Positions 25,644-35,687 of a stretch of DNA of 64,000 nt are shown in pieces (the stretch's first letter is position 1; every line of letters begins with the position of its first letter). The notes beneath the pieces were generated by a model. The model made no database searches, had not been told where the DNA came from, and worked only from the letters and a program-made list of their open reading frames with translations. The stretch comes from an uncultured Eubacterium sp. (GTDB lineage: Bacteria; Bacillota; Clostridia; Lachnospirales; Lachnospiraceae), in contig CATLIX010000001.1 in assembly GCA_949959185.1 (NCBI GenBank), positions 124,001 to 188,000 of the forward strand, in the 5' to 3' direction. The position numbers and the translations under genes are program-made.

Positions 25644-28148
25644 ATGAAAAATCTGGAGTTAAAGAAAAAATTTAGAAATAAATACGTGATTCGTGTGGCA
25701 GCAGGAGTGGTTACCGTTGCGGTAATCGGAACCAGCGCCGGAGTAAGCGCTTATACCGTGCGGGCGGAAAAACAGGAAACTGTGCAGGAAACCCAGGACG
25801 AAGAAGACGATACGGTTGAAAAGGCAAAAGCAACCCTGGAGAAAGCCCTGTCTGTGGGAGAAGAAAATGAAGAAGCGGGAAAGGAAGAAACCGTTTACGT
25901 GGTGGCTAATCCCGACGGTTCCACAAAAAATGTGATTGTAAGTGAATGGCTGAAAAATAAAGACGGAGCCGCAACCCTGGAAGATACCTCTGATTTGAAA
26001 GACATTGAAAATGTAAAAGGCGATGAAACCTTTGAGCAGAACGGGGATAAGATTACCTGGCAGGCGGACGGTAAGGATATCTATTATCAGGGAACCACGG
26101 ACAAAGACCTTCCGGTCACGGAAAAAGTAACGTATTTCATGGACGGAAAGGAAATGTCTCCGGAGGAGATGGCCGGAAAGAGCGGTAAGGCAACCATCCG
26201 TTTTGATTATACCAATAATGAAAAAACCACGCAGGTTATTGACGGAGAAGAACATGAAGTGTATGTGCCTTTCACCGTTATGACAGGTATGATTTTACCG
26301 GAAGATTATGCAAATGTGGAAGTAACCAACGGAAAAGTGATTTCCGACGGGGATAAAAAGGTAGTTGTGGGCATGGCAATGCCCGGTCTGAAAGAGAGTC
26401 TTGGTATTGAAGAAGGGGATCTGGACGGAGATCTTGAGATTCCGGAATACGTGGAAGTAACTGCAGATGTGGAGAATTTCTCTCTGGAAATGACCATGTC
26501 CATTATCATGAATGATCTGGTAGGTCAGGCCAACCTGGGAGAAGGGTTTGACCTGAGCAGCCTGGATGAGGAGCTGGATACATTGACAGACGCTTCCGGT
26601 AAGCTGATAGATGGAAGCAAGGAACTGTCAAAAGGACTCGGCACTCTGAAAGACAGCATGAAAGAATTTGCCTCCGGTGTGGGCACTCTGAAAGACGGTA
26701 TTACCAACTATACCAACGGTGCTTCCCAGTTAAATGACGGAATTAACACGCTGGCAAATTCCTCCGGTACCCTGACAGAGGGCGTGGGAACATTAAACAG
26801 CAGCGCAGCAACTTTGAATCAGGGCGTGGCAGAACTGGATAAGACCCTGAAAGCCAAAATGACAAAAGAGGAGAAAAATTCTCTGATTAAACAGGCAGAT
26901 GACGCCATTGAGGCTACTTTTAAGAGCGGAGAGACCGGAACGGAAGCCATCCGGAATCAGGCTTCCTCCGTATTCTATGACAGCCTTGCCAACAATGAAG
27001 GGGCAAAAGCCCAGGTGGCAGCAGGACTGAACACCTATACGGAAACCGTACTGAACACGGTACTGAGCCAGGCTTTCAGCCAGGTAGCGGCTCAGGGAGC
27101 TAAAAACCAGGCAATGGTACAGTATGTGCCGGCAGCAATTCAGCAGGCTGTGGTAAATGTTGCAGATACTGTTGAAAGCGGAACGCAGCAGACGACGGCA
27201 AAGGCATTTTATGATACGGTAGCAGGTAAAATTGATGAGTATAGCGCGGCGGGAAAGACATCTTTTTCAGCTGATGAAGTAAAGGACCTTTGTGCGGCTG
27301 TGGCCGAAGGGGTAGGGAGCAATTCCCAGATTCATGACGGAGTTATGGCGAATGTGGATGGTCAGAAGGAAGCCATTGCCAGCCATACTATGGCCGGGCT
27401 GGAAGCTCAGGTAGACGCAGGACTTCAGTCTGCGGAAAGCCAGGCTCAGATTCAGGCCACCGCTTCCCAGCTTACTTCTTCTACCGTAGCGACAGCCATG
27501 GGCAATGAAACCTTAAAAGCAGGTATGGCCTCCACTGCTTCCCAGATTGTAACGGGAATTGCAGCAGGGGCAAAGGACACCGTAGGTTCCGCAGTGGCAG
27601 ATACTGCCAAAACAGCAGCCAAAACAGCAGCGGAAGCAGCAACACTCACTGCAGTGGCAGGAACAAAAGCACAGATTTCCGAGGCAATCAACGCTAAAGA
27701 CAAGAGCAGCGGATACAGCCTGGTAAGCGGTATGCAGGCTCTGAGCAACGGAACACAGACCATGAGCGACAATATTCCGGCCCTGACGGCAGGCATCTCG
27801 CAGCTGACCAGCGGAGCTGCAACTCTGGTTTCCAACAACGGAGCGCTGGTGGAGGGAGCAGGAAAACTCTCAACAGCAACAGGACAGATTGAAGATGGCG
27901 TGGATAAACTGGCAGAAGGTTCCGACAAGCTGATGGATGGTATGGTTCAGTTTGATGAAGAAGGAATTCAGAAACTGCTGGATGCCTATAACGGAGATAT
28001 CAAGGAACTGTTAAGCAAACTGGAAGCAGTGGTAGAGGCAGGCAAAGAATACCAGACCTTTACAAAGGTTGCAGACGGAACAAAAGGCTCTGTGAAATTC
28101 GTTCTTCGTACTGAGGGAATCAAGTCCGAAGAAGGAGAAGAAGAATAA
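25644..28148 (+). CDS. YhgE/Pip-like exported coiled-coil protein
   Basis: 834 residues. One N-terminal membrane helix or signal (about 15-37) is followed by an outside region with acidic segments. A long stretch of short repeats with the pattern G-x-x-x-L-x-x-G (about 310-400 and 690-790) matches the YhgE/Pip 'SASQLxxG' coiled-coil repeats, with a helical middle part rich in Ala and Gln. Such proteins accompany MMPL exporters. No C-terminal membrane helices are present, unlike full YhgE. Confidence 0.8.
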   Translation: MKNLELKKKFRNKYVIRVAAGVVTVAVIGTSAGVSAYTVRAEKQETVQETQDEEDDTVEKAKATLEKALSVGEENEEAGKEETVYVVANPDGSTKNVIVSEWLKNKDGAATLEDTSDLKDIENVKGDETFEQNGDKITWQADGKDIYYQGTTDKDLPVTEKVTYFMDGKEMSPEEMAGKSGKATIRFDYTNNEKTTQVIDGEEHEVYVPFTVMTGMILPEDYANVEVTNGKVISDGDKKVVVGMAMPGLKESLGIEEGDLDGDLEIPEYVEVTADVENFSLEMTMSIIMNDLVGQANLGEGFDLSSLDEELDTLTDASGKLIDGSKELSKGLGTLKDSMKEFASGVGTLKDGITNYTNGASQLNDGINTLANSSGTLTEGVGTLNSSAATLNQGVAELDKTLKAKMTKEEKNSLIKQADDAIEATFKSGETGTEAIRNQASSVFYDSLANNEGAKAQVAAGLNTYTETVLNTVLSQAFSQVAAQGAKNQAMVQYVPAAIQQAVVNVADTVESGTQQTTAKAFYDTVAGKIDEYSAAGKTSFSADEVKDLCAAVAEGVGSNSQIHDGVMANVDGQKEAIASHTMAGLEAQVDAGLQSAESQAQIQATASQLTSSTVATAMGNETLKAGMASTASQIVTGIAAGAKDTVGSAVADTAKTAAKTAAEAATLTAVAGTKAQISEAINAKDKSSGYSLVSGMQALSNGTQTMSDNIPALTAGISQLTSGAATLVSNNGALVEGAGKLSTATGQIEDGVDKLAEGSDKLMDGMVQFDEEGIQKLLDAYNGDIKELLSKLEAVVEAGKEYQTFTKVADGTKGSVKFVLRTEGIKSEEGEEE

Positions 28149-28181
28149 GCAGACCTTTAGAACAAAGGCGGGAGCGGAGTT

Positions 28182-28766
28182 ATGAGTGTTGTGGAAGAGC
28201 TGATTATTATATTGGGAATATCTCTGGATATCTTTGCAGTGATGGAATGCCAGGGGGCGCTGGTTGCAAAAGTAGAGCGAAAGCAACTGCTGGCATTCTG
28301 CGGGATTCTGGTGGCAGGGCAGGTGCTTGCTCTGGGAATCGGAGATTTCATTTCCGTGCTCCTGTGCAGAAGCATGGGAAAAGAGGGGGAAGTTTTCCTG
28401 GGGCAGGTCATTGCGGCTGCAATCTTCCTCTGCCTGGGCGCCAGGCTGTTTCTGAAAGCCTGGCGGAATGAGCGGATTGTAGAGCGCAGGGAAGAAAAGT
28501 TTGATGTTCTGGAGTTTGTCAGACTTTATGCAAGAACCAGTATCTTCACCCTGCTCACCGGCCTTGCCTTTGGATTTCTGGAAAGCAGCATGTGGATTAT
28601 CCTGATACTCATTACCATTATGACCGTTCTGGTTACGGTATTTGGTATGTATACCGGTTACCGGCTGGGATTTGAGCATAAGATAAAAGCCTATCTGGCC
28701 GGCGGATTTCTGCTGGTTGTGGGAGGAATGAATGTAATAATCAGCCACATATGGGAATTGATATAG
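28182..28766 (+). CDS. MntP-like membrane protein
   Basis: 194 residues, about six membrane helices. The N-terminal helix carries LGISLDIFAVMECQGALV, similar to the Asp-containing first repeat of the manganese exporter MntP. The second repeat (LLTGLAFGFLESSMW) lacks the matching Asp, so metal export is uncertain. It follows the exporter pair by 33 bp and shares a bidirectional terminator with the convergent next gene. Confidence 0.75.
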   Translation: MSVVEELIIILGISLDIFAVMECQGALVAKVERKQLLAFCGILVAGQVLALGIGDFISVLLCRSMGKEGEVFLGQVIAAAIFLCLGARLFLKAWRNERIVERREEKFDVLEFVRLYARTSIFTLLTGLAFGFLESSMWIILILITIMTVLVTVFGMYTGYRLGFEHKIKAYLAGGFLLVVGGMNVIISHIWELI

Positions 28767-28783
28767 AAAGCAGGATGATACCG

Positions 28784-28828
28784 GAAAAGGGGCCGGAAAA
28801 TCATGAACAGATTTTTCGGCCCCTTTTC
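28784..28828. terminator. Bidirectional terminator
   Basis: GAAAAGGGGCCGGAAAA and TTTTTCGGCCCCTTTTC form a strong stem with A and T flanks between two convergent genes. Confidence 0.9.
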
Positions 28829-28860
28829 GCAGTCTGAACGGCAGGGCAAAATTATCCGTT

Positions 28861-30270
28861 TCAGAATTCCTGCCGGGGTTTTCCTGCATGAAGAATTCCC
28901 GTATATGCTTCAATGTCCCGGTTCAGGGTAACCAGGTCAGACCTGTTTAAATCATGAACAGAGCTGTGTCCGGTAATCCTTGCAAAAGTCTTCAGTTCTT
29001 CCAGTGACACATTCAGGAAATTAGCCGTGCGCTGTGCCGCCGCGTCAATATGCAGCCGGGAACGAAGTTCCGGATCCTGTGTGGCAATTCCCACAGGGCA
29101 GTTGCCGCTTCCGCAGATGCGGTACTGCTGGCAGGCTGCGGCTATCAGCCCTGCGCTGGCAATGGCAACTGCATCTGCCCCCATGGCCAGTGCTTTTGCA
29201 AAGTCGGAAGAAACGCGCAGCCCTCCGGTAATTACCAGTTCCATATCGGAATGAACAGAATCCAGATATGTTCTGGCCCGGTGCAAGGCGTAGATGGTGG
29301 GAATACTGGTAGCTTCCCTCAAAAACAGCGGACTGGAACCGGTAGCCCCTCCACGGCCGTCAATGGTGACAAAATCAGGAGCGGCATAGACACACTGAGC
29401 CAGATCCATTTCAATATTTCCGGCTGCAATCTTAATGCCGATGGGGCGGCCTTCCGAACGCTCCCGGAGCATATCTACCATCTGCTTCAAATCCTCTCTG
29501 GAATTGAGCTCCGGGAATTTGCTGGGGCTCTGGATATCCTCTCCCGTCTTTTTTCCCCGGAGTGCGGCAATTTCTTCCGTAACTTTTTCACCGGGAAGAT
29601 GGCCGCCCATGCCAGGTTTGGTGCCCTGGCCGATTTTGATTTCTATGGCATCGGCCTTTTTCAGATTTTCATCGGTTACGCTGTATTTGTTGGGAATATA
29701 TTCAAAAATATATTTATAAGCCGCTTCCTGTTCTTCGGGCAGTATGCCGCCTTCTCCGCTGCACATGGCGGTTCTGGCCATGCAGGACCCTTTGGCCAGA
29801 GCAATCTTGATTTCTCTGGAGAGAGCGCCGAAAGACATGTGGGATATGTAGACCGGGTGTTCCAGTATCATGGGCTGTTTCGCATGTTTGCCGATGACGG
29901 TGCGGGTATCCACCGGGTCTTCTTCGTTCAGCGGAAATCGGGCAAGCTGAGCGCCCGGTAATAAAATATCATCCCATCCCGGCATGGCCATCTGTGTTCC
30001 CATGGAGCCGCCGATACTTCTGCCGGTGACAGCCATTTCATGGATTTCTTCCATATACCGGGCCGATTTGTCGTGGCGTTCAAACCGGGCGTCGTAAGCC
30101 AGCTCTCCGTCAAAAGAGGCTGCTTCCTCTGTGCCGTTATCCTCTGAAATTTTTTCAAATTTGGATATGGGCTGTTTGCAGACCGGACAGGCCTCCAGTT
30201 CTTCCAGCTTCTTCCCTTCTTTTTCCTCGTCAAAAATTGCTCCGCAAATGCTGCATTTGTAAACTGCCAT
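28861..30270 (-). CDS. Rubredoxin-like/FMN glutamate synthase-family protein
   Basis: 469 residues. An N-terminal rubredoxin-like iron site (CSICG...CPVCK, residues 5-36) is fused to the FMN-binding glutamate synthase domain (about 95-450). That domain has GGRGGATGSSP, ITGGLRVSSDFAKALAMGADAV and the Cys-rich CGSGNCPVGIATQ, where GltS carries its iron-sulfur cluster. No glutaminase domain is present. Archaeal-type GltB fragments can act with ammonia or a partner subunit; none is nearby, so the true donor is unknown. Confidence 0.88.
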   Translation of the reverse strand: MAVYKCSICGAIFDEEKEGKKLEELEACPVCKQPISKFEKISEDNGTEEAASFDGELAYDARFERHDKSARYMEEIHEMAVTGRSIGGSMGTQMAMPGWDDILLPGAQLARFPLNEEDPVDTRTVIGKHAKQPMILEHPVYISHMSFGALSREIKIALAKGSCMARTAMCSGEGGILPEEQEAAYKYIFEYIPNKYSVTDENLKKADAIEIKIGQGTKPGMGGHLPGEKVTEEIAALRGKKTGEDIQSPSKFPELNSREDLKQMVDMLRERSEGRPIGIKIAAGNIEMDLAQCVYAAPDFVTIDGRGGATGSSPLFLREATSIPTIYALHRARTYLDSVHSDMELVITGGLRVSSDFAKALAMGADAVAIASAGLIAAACQQYRICGSGNCPVGIATQDPELRSRLHIDAAAQRTANFLNVSLEELKTFARITGHSSVHDLNRSDLVTLNRDIEAYTGILHAGKPRQEF

Positions 30271-30447
30271 GTGCTTCCTCCTTTACATTTGTATAAAATA
30301 ATATCAGTAATTATTACTATTTTATACAGAAAAAAGAAAGATGTCAAGAGTGTAAATTCTGATAAAATAAAATAAACAGTGGCGATAACCGTCGTTTCAT
30401 GATAGAATAAAAGAAATTACAGAACAGGAGAGGCCTGAAATATAATT

Positions 30448-31620
30448 ATGGATAATAACCGCAATATTGCATATGTAAGCATAACAGAATGGAATAAAAA
30501 GGTAATGCGCTTTATCTGGATCAGTATAGGTCTGGTTGTTTTTATTGAAGTGCTGCTGTTTATTTTTTATCAGCCGGTGCCGGAGTGCAGCAAAAGAGAA
30601 TACTGGGAGACCTTTATTCTGAAGCCCAGTGTTATGATGGTACTGGAAGCTGGCGTTATGGAACTGATTTTCCGCTGTCTTGGAAAAGTTCTTGGGGAAC
30701 AGGTGATAACGGTACTGTTTCTGTTCATGCAGTTTCTCCTTCTGGGAACCGTAGTGTCGGTGCACAGTTCCGTGCCCTATATGTGCATGACACTGACCTA
30801 TCCGGTGATTTTTGCCAATGTGTACCGGGAAAAATACTTCCGGTATGTGGCTTTTGTCATGGCGATTCTGGTTTATGCAGGAATCAATTACGGGATGATT
30901 CCGTCTACGGAATTTAAACCGGATAACAGCAAAGAGGTACTTCTGGTTATCTTTATCGGCTTTACCATAGTGGCCTTTTCCTTCAGTAAGGTGCTGACTT
31001 CCGTGGTGGTGAATTTTGAGAAGGAAAATCAGAAAATTCATCAGGAAAAGGAAGAAATACTGGAAATTTCCCAGCGGGATTCCATGACCGGCCTGTACAA
31101 TCATAAGATTTTTTATGACAAACTGAATGAATATCTTCAGAAATGTGACAAGGATTGCCCCCTGTCACTCATTATTATTGATATTGATAACTTTAAGAGA
31201 ATCAATGATACGTTTGGCCATGCCACAGGAGATAATGTAATTCTGAAAATTGTTTCCCTGATTCAGAAAAACATCGGCGAAGCAGATATAGCCGCAAGAT
31301 ACGGCGGCGAGGAGTTTGGCCTGATTCTGGTGGGAAAAGGAGAGATGGAAGCCTATAATATGGCGGAACGGATTCGCCGGGAGGTAGAACAGGTTACGGT
31401 GGAAGGAGTTACCGGGAAAATAACCATTTCTCTGGGCATGACAGAAATACAGCCTCAGGACAAAAACAGTATCCTGCTGTTTAAGGAAGTGGATTCGGCG
31501 TTATATGAGGCAAAACAGACCGGGAAAAACAGGACCGTCTGCCGGGGCTGGAAAAAGGGAAGCAATAACGAGTATACATACCGACATTTCAACAGCCAGG
31601 AACAGGGCCCCGTATCATAG
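30448..31620 (+). CDS. Membrane GGDEF diguanylate cyclase
   Basis: 390 residues. About six membrane helices (roughly 22-180), a linking coiled coil (about 185-210), then a GGDEF domain (about 212-375) with the active variant YGGEEFGLILVG, predicting c-di-GMP synthesis. There is no large outer domain, so sensing may occur in the membrane. ATG 30448 follows AGGAGAGG at a long spacing. It converges on the ArsR gene. Confidence 0.9.
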   Translation: MDNNRNIAYVSITEWNKKVMRFIWISIGLVVFIEVLLFIFYQPVPECSKREYWETFILKPSVMMVLEAGVMELIFRCLGKVLGEQVITVLFLFMQFLLLGTVVSVHSSVPYMCMTLTYPVIFANVYREKYFRYVAFVMAILVYAGINYGMIPSTEFKPDNSKEVLLVIFIGFTIVAFSFSKVLTSVVVNFEKENQKIHQEKEEILEISQRDSMTGLYNHKIFYDKLNEYLQKCDKDCPLSLIIIDIDNFKRINDTFGHATGDNVILKIVSLIQKNIGEADIAARYGGEEFGLILVGKGEMEAYNMAERIRREVEQVTVEGVTGKITISLGMTEIQPQDKNSILLFKEVDSALYEAKQTGKNRTVCRGWKKGSNNEYTYRHFNSQEQGPVS

Positions 31621-31636
31621 CCGGAGCGCGGGCTCT

Positions 31637-31918
31637 TTATTCACGGATATGCTCCAGTCCCTGGTCAATAATGGTGAGTACATGGGAATCCAGCAGAGAG
31701 TAATAAATGGTTTTTCCGTCTCTGCGGTTTTTGACCAGCCGGTTCTGTTTCAGGATACTGAGCTGGTGGGAGATGGCGCTCTGGGACATGCCCAGTTCCT
31801 CTGCGATGTCATAGACGCACTTTTCCTTATTCACCAGAGCGTACATAATCTGGAGTCTGGTTGGAGTTCCGAATATTTTAAATAATTCTGCAAGTTCTTC
31901 AAATTCTTTCTGGTTCAT
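31637..31918 (-). CDS. ArsR/SmtB-family metal-sensing repressor
   Basis: 93 residues, a winged helix-turn-helix (about 15-85; AEELGMSQSAISHQLSILK). The C-terminal DSHVLTIIDQGLEHI matches the alpha-5 zinc site of SmtB/CzrA (Asp-x-His ... His), while the alpha-3 site keeps a Cys (CVYD) without the second Cys. It should sense zinc-like metals. No metal pump is adjacent, so its target is elsewhere or absent from this window. Confidence 0.88.
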   Translation of the reverse strand: MNQKEFEELAELFKIFGTPTRLQIMYALVNKEKCVYDIAEELGMSQSAISHQLSILKQNRLVKNRRDGKTIYYSLLDSHVLTIIDQGLEHIRE

Positions 31919-32113
31919 GAAAATTCCTTTCGTTCGGGTCCGGCTTTTCCGGACGTATCTTTCTCTCTAACTGATTATACCGTTAAAAATCTTTCACATC
32001 AACAGAAAAAAGCAACAAATGCATTTATAATATGATATAATAGTAACAGTTCGGACAAGCTGCCCGGTTACATATAATACGCCCGGAGGAACTGAAGGAG
32101 GTGACACTGCAGC

Positions 32114-33454
32114 ATGGATTTGGAACTTACAATGAAACAGACCCAGAAACTGGCTTTAACGCCTCAGATGGAACAGTCCCTGTCCATACTGCAGATGGGC
32201 GGGCCGGAGCTGGAACAGTATATGGAAGATACCGTGCTGTCCAATCCCATGCTGACCTGCCAGGAACCGGAAGACGGGGAAAGAGAAGAACCGGAAGCAG
32301 AACCTTCGCCGGGATGGGAAAGAAAGACGTATTATGCGTCCGGGGAACAGTATGTGCCGGCACGGGACCAGGAGTATATCAATGGGCTGGTGGATGAAAA
32401 AAGCTGTGGAACCAGTCTGAAAGAACATCTCAGAATGCAGCTCTGCACCTGGAATTTAAAGCCTGACAGACAGAATCTGGCGGAATATCTGATAGAATGT
32501 ATGGAAGAATCCGGATACCTGAAAATGAGCAGTTCGGAAATTTCCCGTATACTGGGAGTGACGGAGCAGGAGGTGGAAGCAGAAATCCTCAGCCTGCAGA
32601 AGCTGGAGCCCTGCGGCGTTTTTGCCCGGAATCTGCGGGAATGTCTGCTGCTGCAGATTGCAGAGCTGGAGGGGGATAACAACGACCTGTACCGGCTGGT
32701 GGCAAACTGTACGGACGAAATCATACATAACAGAATACCCCGAATCTGCCGGGAAACCGGATGGAGCAGAGAAAAGGTGCTGGGGCTGATTGCCCGTATC
32801 AAAGAGCTGGAACCTGTGCCGGGACAGGGGTATGGAACCGGAACCCAGGGGGAATTTATTTACCCTGATATTACGGTCCGGAGCAATAACGGGGCGTATC
32901 AGATTATTATGAACCGGGAAAGGAGTACATTTCCCAGAATTAATCAGGATTATCTGCCCCTTTTGAACCGGGAAAACCTGGGAGCAGACTACGAATATCT
33001 GCAGGAGCAGTACCGGGAGGCCAGGACTTTTCTGAAGAATATTGAGCGGAGAGAGGAAACTCTGCGCAGAGTGGCGGAAGCTGTTGTGGAACGGCAGGAA
33101 GCATTTTTTGAAAAAGGAAAAATCTGCTTAAGCCCTATGAATCTGGCTGATATTGCACAGGATATCGGTATGCATGAATCCACGGTAAGCCGGGCTCTGA
33201 AAGATAAATATCTGGAATGCCGCTGGGGAATATTTGAGCTGAAATATTTTTTTTCCAATAAAGGAGCAGAAAAAGATGCCCGTTCCTGTATAGAAAAAAT
33301 TGTCCGGGAAGAAGATAAGAGCAATCCCCTCAGTGATTCCGGGATTGTCCGGGAACTGGAAAAAATGGGAATAGGCATTTCCAGGCGGACGGTGGTGAAA
33401 TACCGGGAACAGCTTCAGATTCCCAATGTCCGCCAGCGGAAAGAGTATCACTGA
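32114..33454 (+). CDS. rpoN: RNA polymerase sigma-54 factor
   Basis: 446 residues. The N-terminal Q/L-rich activator-interacting region I (about 5-50), core-binding domain (about 95-270) and DNA-binding domain end in the RpoN box SRRTVVKYREQL near residue 430. It recognises -24/-12 promoters. It has a very strong AAGGAGGTGA ribosome site. It stands directly before an enhancer-binding protein and two dha operons with sigma-54 promoters, so it probably serves this locus at least. Confidence 0.96.
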   Translation: MDLELTMKQTQKLALTPQMEQSLSILQMGGPELEQYMEDTVLSNPMLTCQEPEDGEREEPEAEPSPGWERKTYYASGEQYVPARDQEYINGLVDEKSCGTSLKEHLRMQLCTWNLKPDRQNLAEYLIECMEESGYLKMSSSEISRILGVTEQEVEAEILSLQKLEPCGVFARNLRECLLLQIAELEGDNNDLYRLVANCTDEIIHNRIPRICRETGWSREKVLGLIARIKELEPVPGQGYGTGTQGEFIYPDITVRSNNGAYQIIMNRERSTFPRINQDYLPLLNRENLGADYEYLQEQYREARTFLKNIERREETLRRVAEAVVERQEAFFEKGKICLSPMNLADIAQDIGMHESTVSRALKDKYLECRWGIFELKYFFSNKGAEKDARSCIEKIVREEDKSNPLSDSGIVRELEKMGIGISRRTVVKYREQLQIPNVRQRKEYH

Positions 33455-33474
33455 AGTTCAGGAAGAAGGAAATC

Positions 33475-35592
33475 ATGATGAGAGAAGACAGAACAGAAGC
33501 GGTGGTGAAAATTCACAGTGAAAAGGGGCTCCATGTCAGAATTGCAGCCATGCTGGTGCAGAAGGCAGAAAGGCTCCGGCGGAAATACCATGTGAATTTC
33601 CATATCCGGCGGAAAGGATTTCATGACGTGCCTCTGACCAGCCTTCTGCTGGTTACTTCCATGAAAATCAAAAAGGGTGAGGAAATTATTCTGATTACCC
33701 AGGGAGAACAGGCAGAGGAAGCCTCGCTGGAAATGCAGGATTTTCTGGAAGGTGATTTTCTGGAACACGATCTGAACCTGAATCAGGCGGAACTCAGCCA
33801 GGTGGATACCCTGCTGCAGGAACATGTAATCACTGCGGAAAATATATACAGCAGCATTGCCAGCGGGCTGGTGGTGACGGACAAACAGGAAACCGTGATT
33901 ATTTACAACCGGGAGGCGGAAAAGCTGCTGGGGATTCCGGAAATGGAGGCGCTGGGCCGCAGGGCGGAAGATGTGTTTGCGGGAAGTAAAATGCTGCGGG
34001 CCATACGGGACAGGGAGCCCGTGACTGTCTATACCCAGACCATCGGAACCTCTACCATGGTGGGAAATACCAGGCCCATTCTGGAAAACGGAGAAATAAA
34101 GGGAACCATTACCACTCTGGAAGACGTGTCCCAGCTGGTGCGGATTAGCTGGGAATTTGAAGAGGTAAAAGAACTGAAAGAGAAATATTACCAGATTCTG
34201 GAGGCTGTGCAGGACGGAATCTGCGTGTTCGACCAGAAAGGGGCTGTCACCTATGTAAACGGGGCCTGGGAGGATATCACCGGAGAACAGGTACGGGAAG
34301 GCGACGACATACTGGCTTTTGACGACGGAGGAAGCGCCGCCAGAGTACTGGAAAAGGGCCAGAAAATTATGGGCACCATCTGTCAGAAAAAGAATGGGAA
34401 AAATCTGGTGCTGAATGTGGTTCCCATCATTGTAAATCAGCAGATTATGGGCGGTATTTCCGTGGTGAAAAGCCTGAGCGAGGTGCAGGAACTGGTGGAG
34501 CGGATTCACCATCTGTCAGCCAAAACGGAATATCTGGAGGAAGAACTGAACCGGCGCAACAAGCTGAACCCGGCGTTTAACCGGATTGTGGGTATCAGCA
34601 GCAAACTTTATGACGCCATGCAGCTTGCGGCGAAGACAGCGGACAATAATTTTAACGTGCTGATACGGGGAGAAAGCGGTACGGGAAAAGAGCTGATAGC
34701 AGAAGCCATCCATTATTCCAGCGAGCGGGCCAGTCATGATTTTATCCGGGTAAACTGTGCGGCCATACCGGAGAATCTGCTGGAAAGCGAGATGTTCGGC
34801 CATGTAAAAGGGGCCTACACAGGAGCCATTAAGACGAAAATCGGTAAATTTGAGCTGGCCCACAAAGGCACGATTTTTCTGGATGAAATTGGAGAACTGG
34901 ATAGGTCCATGCAGGCCAAAATGCTGCGGGTAATTCAGAAAAAAGAATTTCAGCGGGTGGGGGATGACAGAACGATTCGGGTGGACGCCAGGATTATTGC
35001 AGCCACCAACCGGAATCTGGAAGAACTGGTGGAACAGGGAGAATTCCGGGAGGATTTGTATTACCGTCTCAATGTAATCCCCATCTGGCTGCCGCCTCTG
35101 CGGGAACGCCGGGAGGATATTCCTGTGCTGGCCGAACATTTCCTGAATAAAATTGCGGCGGATTTAAACCGGGAGCCCAAGTATTTAACGCCGGAGGCCA
35201 TGGAGGCCATTCTTCAGTATTCCTGGCCGGGGAATATACGGGAACTGGAAAATGTGATGGAGCGGGTGAATATCCTGGCCGACGGATTCCAGGTGCGGCG
35301 AAAAGACCTGCCCCATTATATCAGTGAAAATATTTTTTCCGGTGAAAAACAGAAAGAAAGCAGTCCGGAGGCTTATGATATTCCCGTCCGGGACAGCCGA
35401 AGCCTTCCGGGGGACAGCCGGTGGGAAGGGGAAGAAGTACACCCTTTTGCATATTATGAAAAAGAAATTATCCGCCGGGCTCTGGAAACATACGGAAGTT
35501 TTAATGCAGCGGGAAAAGCGCTGGGCCTGACCCATAAAACCGTGGCGGCCAAAGCCCGGAAATATCATCTGGAAACAAAAACGGTTAAATAA
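33475..35592 (+). CDS. Sigma-54 enhancer-binding protein with HPr-like and PAS domains
   Basis: 705 residues. Residues 1-95 form an HPr-like domain that keeps His20 and Arg22 in [10 protein letters not shown], so it could be phosphorylated by Enzyme I. Two PAS domains (about 120-225 and 235-340) precede the AAA+ domain (about 365-600), with Walker A ESGTGKE near 399 and the sigma-54 loop GAYTGA near 446. A Fis-type helix-turn-helix ends the protein. Placed between rpoN and dhaL, it is the likely activator of both dha promoters, tuned by phosphate flow through the dedicated EI/HPr (inference). Confidence 0.93.
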   Translation: MMREDRTEAVVKIHSEKGLHVRIAAMLVQKAERLRRKYHVNFHIRRKGFHDVPLTSLLLVTSMKIKKGEEIILITQGEQAEEASLEMQDFLEGDFLEHDLNLNQAELSQVDTLLQEHVITAENIYSSIASGLVVTDKQETVIIYNREAEKLLGIPEMEALGRRAEDVFAGSKMLRAIRDREPVTVYTQTIGTSTMVGNTRPILENGEIKGTITTLEDVSQLVRISWEFEEVKELKEKYYQILEAVQDGICVFDQKGAVTYVNGAWEDITGEQVREGDDILAFDDGGSAARVLEKGQKIMGTICQKKNGKNLVLNVVPIIVNQQIMGGISVVKSLSEVQELVERIHHLSAKTEYLEEELNRRNKLNPAFNRIVGISSKLYDAMQLAAKTADNNFNVLIRGESGTGKELIAEAIHYSSERASHDFIRVNCAAIPENLLESEMFGHVKGAYTGAIKTKIGKFELAHKGTIFLDEIGELDRSMQAKMLRVIQKKEFQRVGDDRTIRVDARIIAATNRNLEELVEQGEFREDLYYRLNVIPIWLPPLRERREDIPVLAEHFLNKIAADLNREPKYLTPEAMEAILQYSWPGNIRELENVMERVNILADGFQVRRKDLPHYISENIFSGEKQKESSPEAYDIPVRDSRSLPGDSRWEGEEVHPFAYYEKEIIRRALETYGSFNAAGKALGLTHKTVAAKARKYHLETKTVK

Positions 35593-35594
35593 AC

Positions 35595-35610
35595 TGGCAC
35601 AGAATTTGCT
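35595..35610 (+). promoter_or_regulatory. Sigma-54 promoter of dhaL-dhaM-ptsH-ptsI
   Basis: TGGCAC at 35595-35600, 5 bp, TTGCT at 35606-35610: a full -24/-12 match, 78 bp before dhaL and directly after the enhancer-binding protein gene. Confidence 0.92.
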
Positions 35611-35631
35611 TATATATAATTATAAGCGATT

Positions 35632-35645
35632 GGGGAAATTTCCCC
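35632..35645. promoter_or_regulatory. Perfect GGGGAAATTTCCCC palindrome in the dhaL leader
   Basis: A 14-bp perfect palindrome about 22 bp after the -12 box, near or just after the expected transcription start. It may be a repressor site or a short RNA stem. Confidence 0.5.
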
Positions 35646-35687
35646 GATACATGCCAGATAAATATAACAAGAGACAGGAGGATTCTT

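Noticed and set aside
33448..34512. 354-codon minus-strand open frame against the sigma-54 activator gene
   Set aside because: It mirrors the real gene in the antisense frame, has a Phe/His-rich composition, no ribosome site and no recognisable domain.
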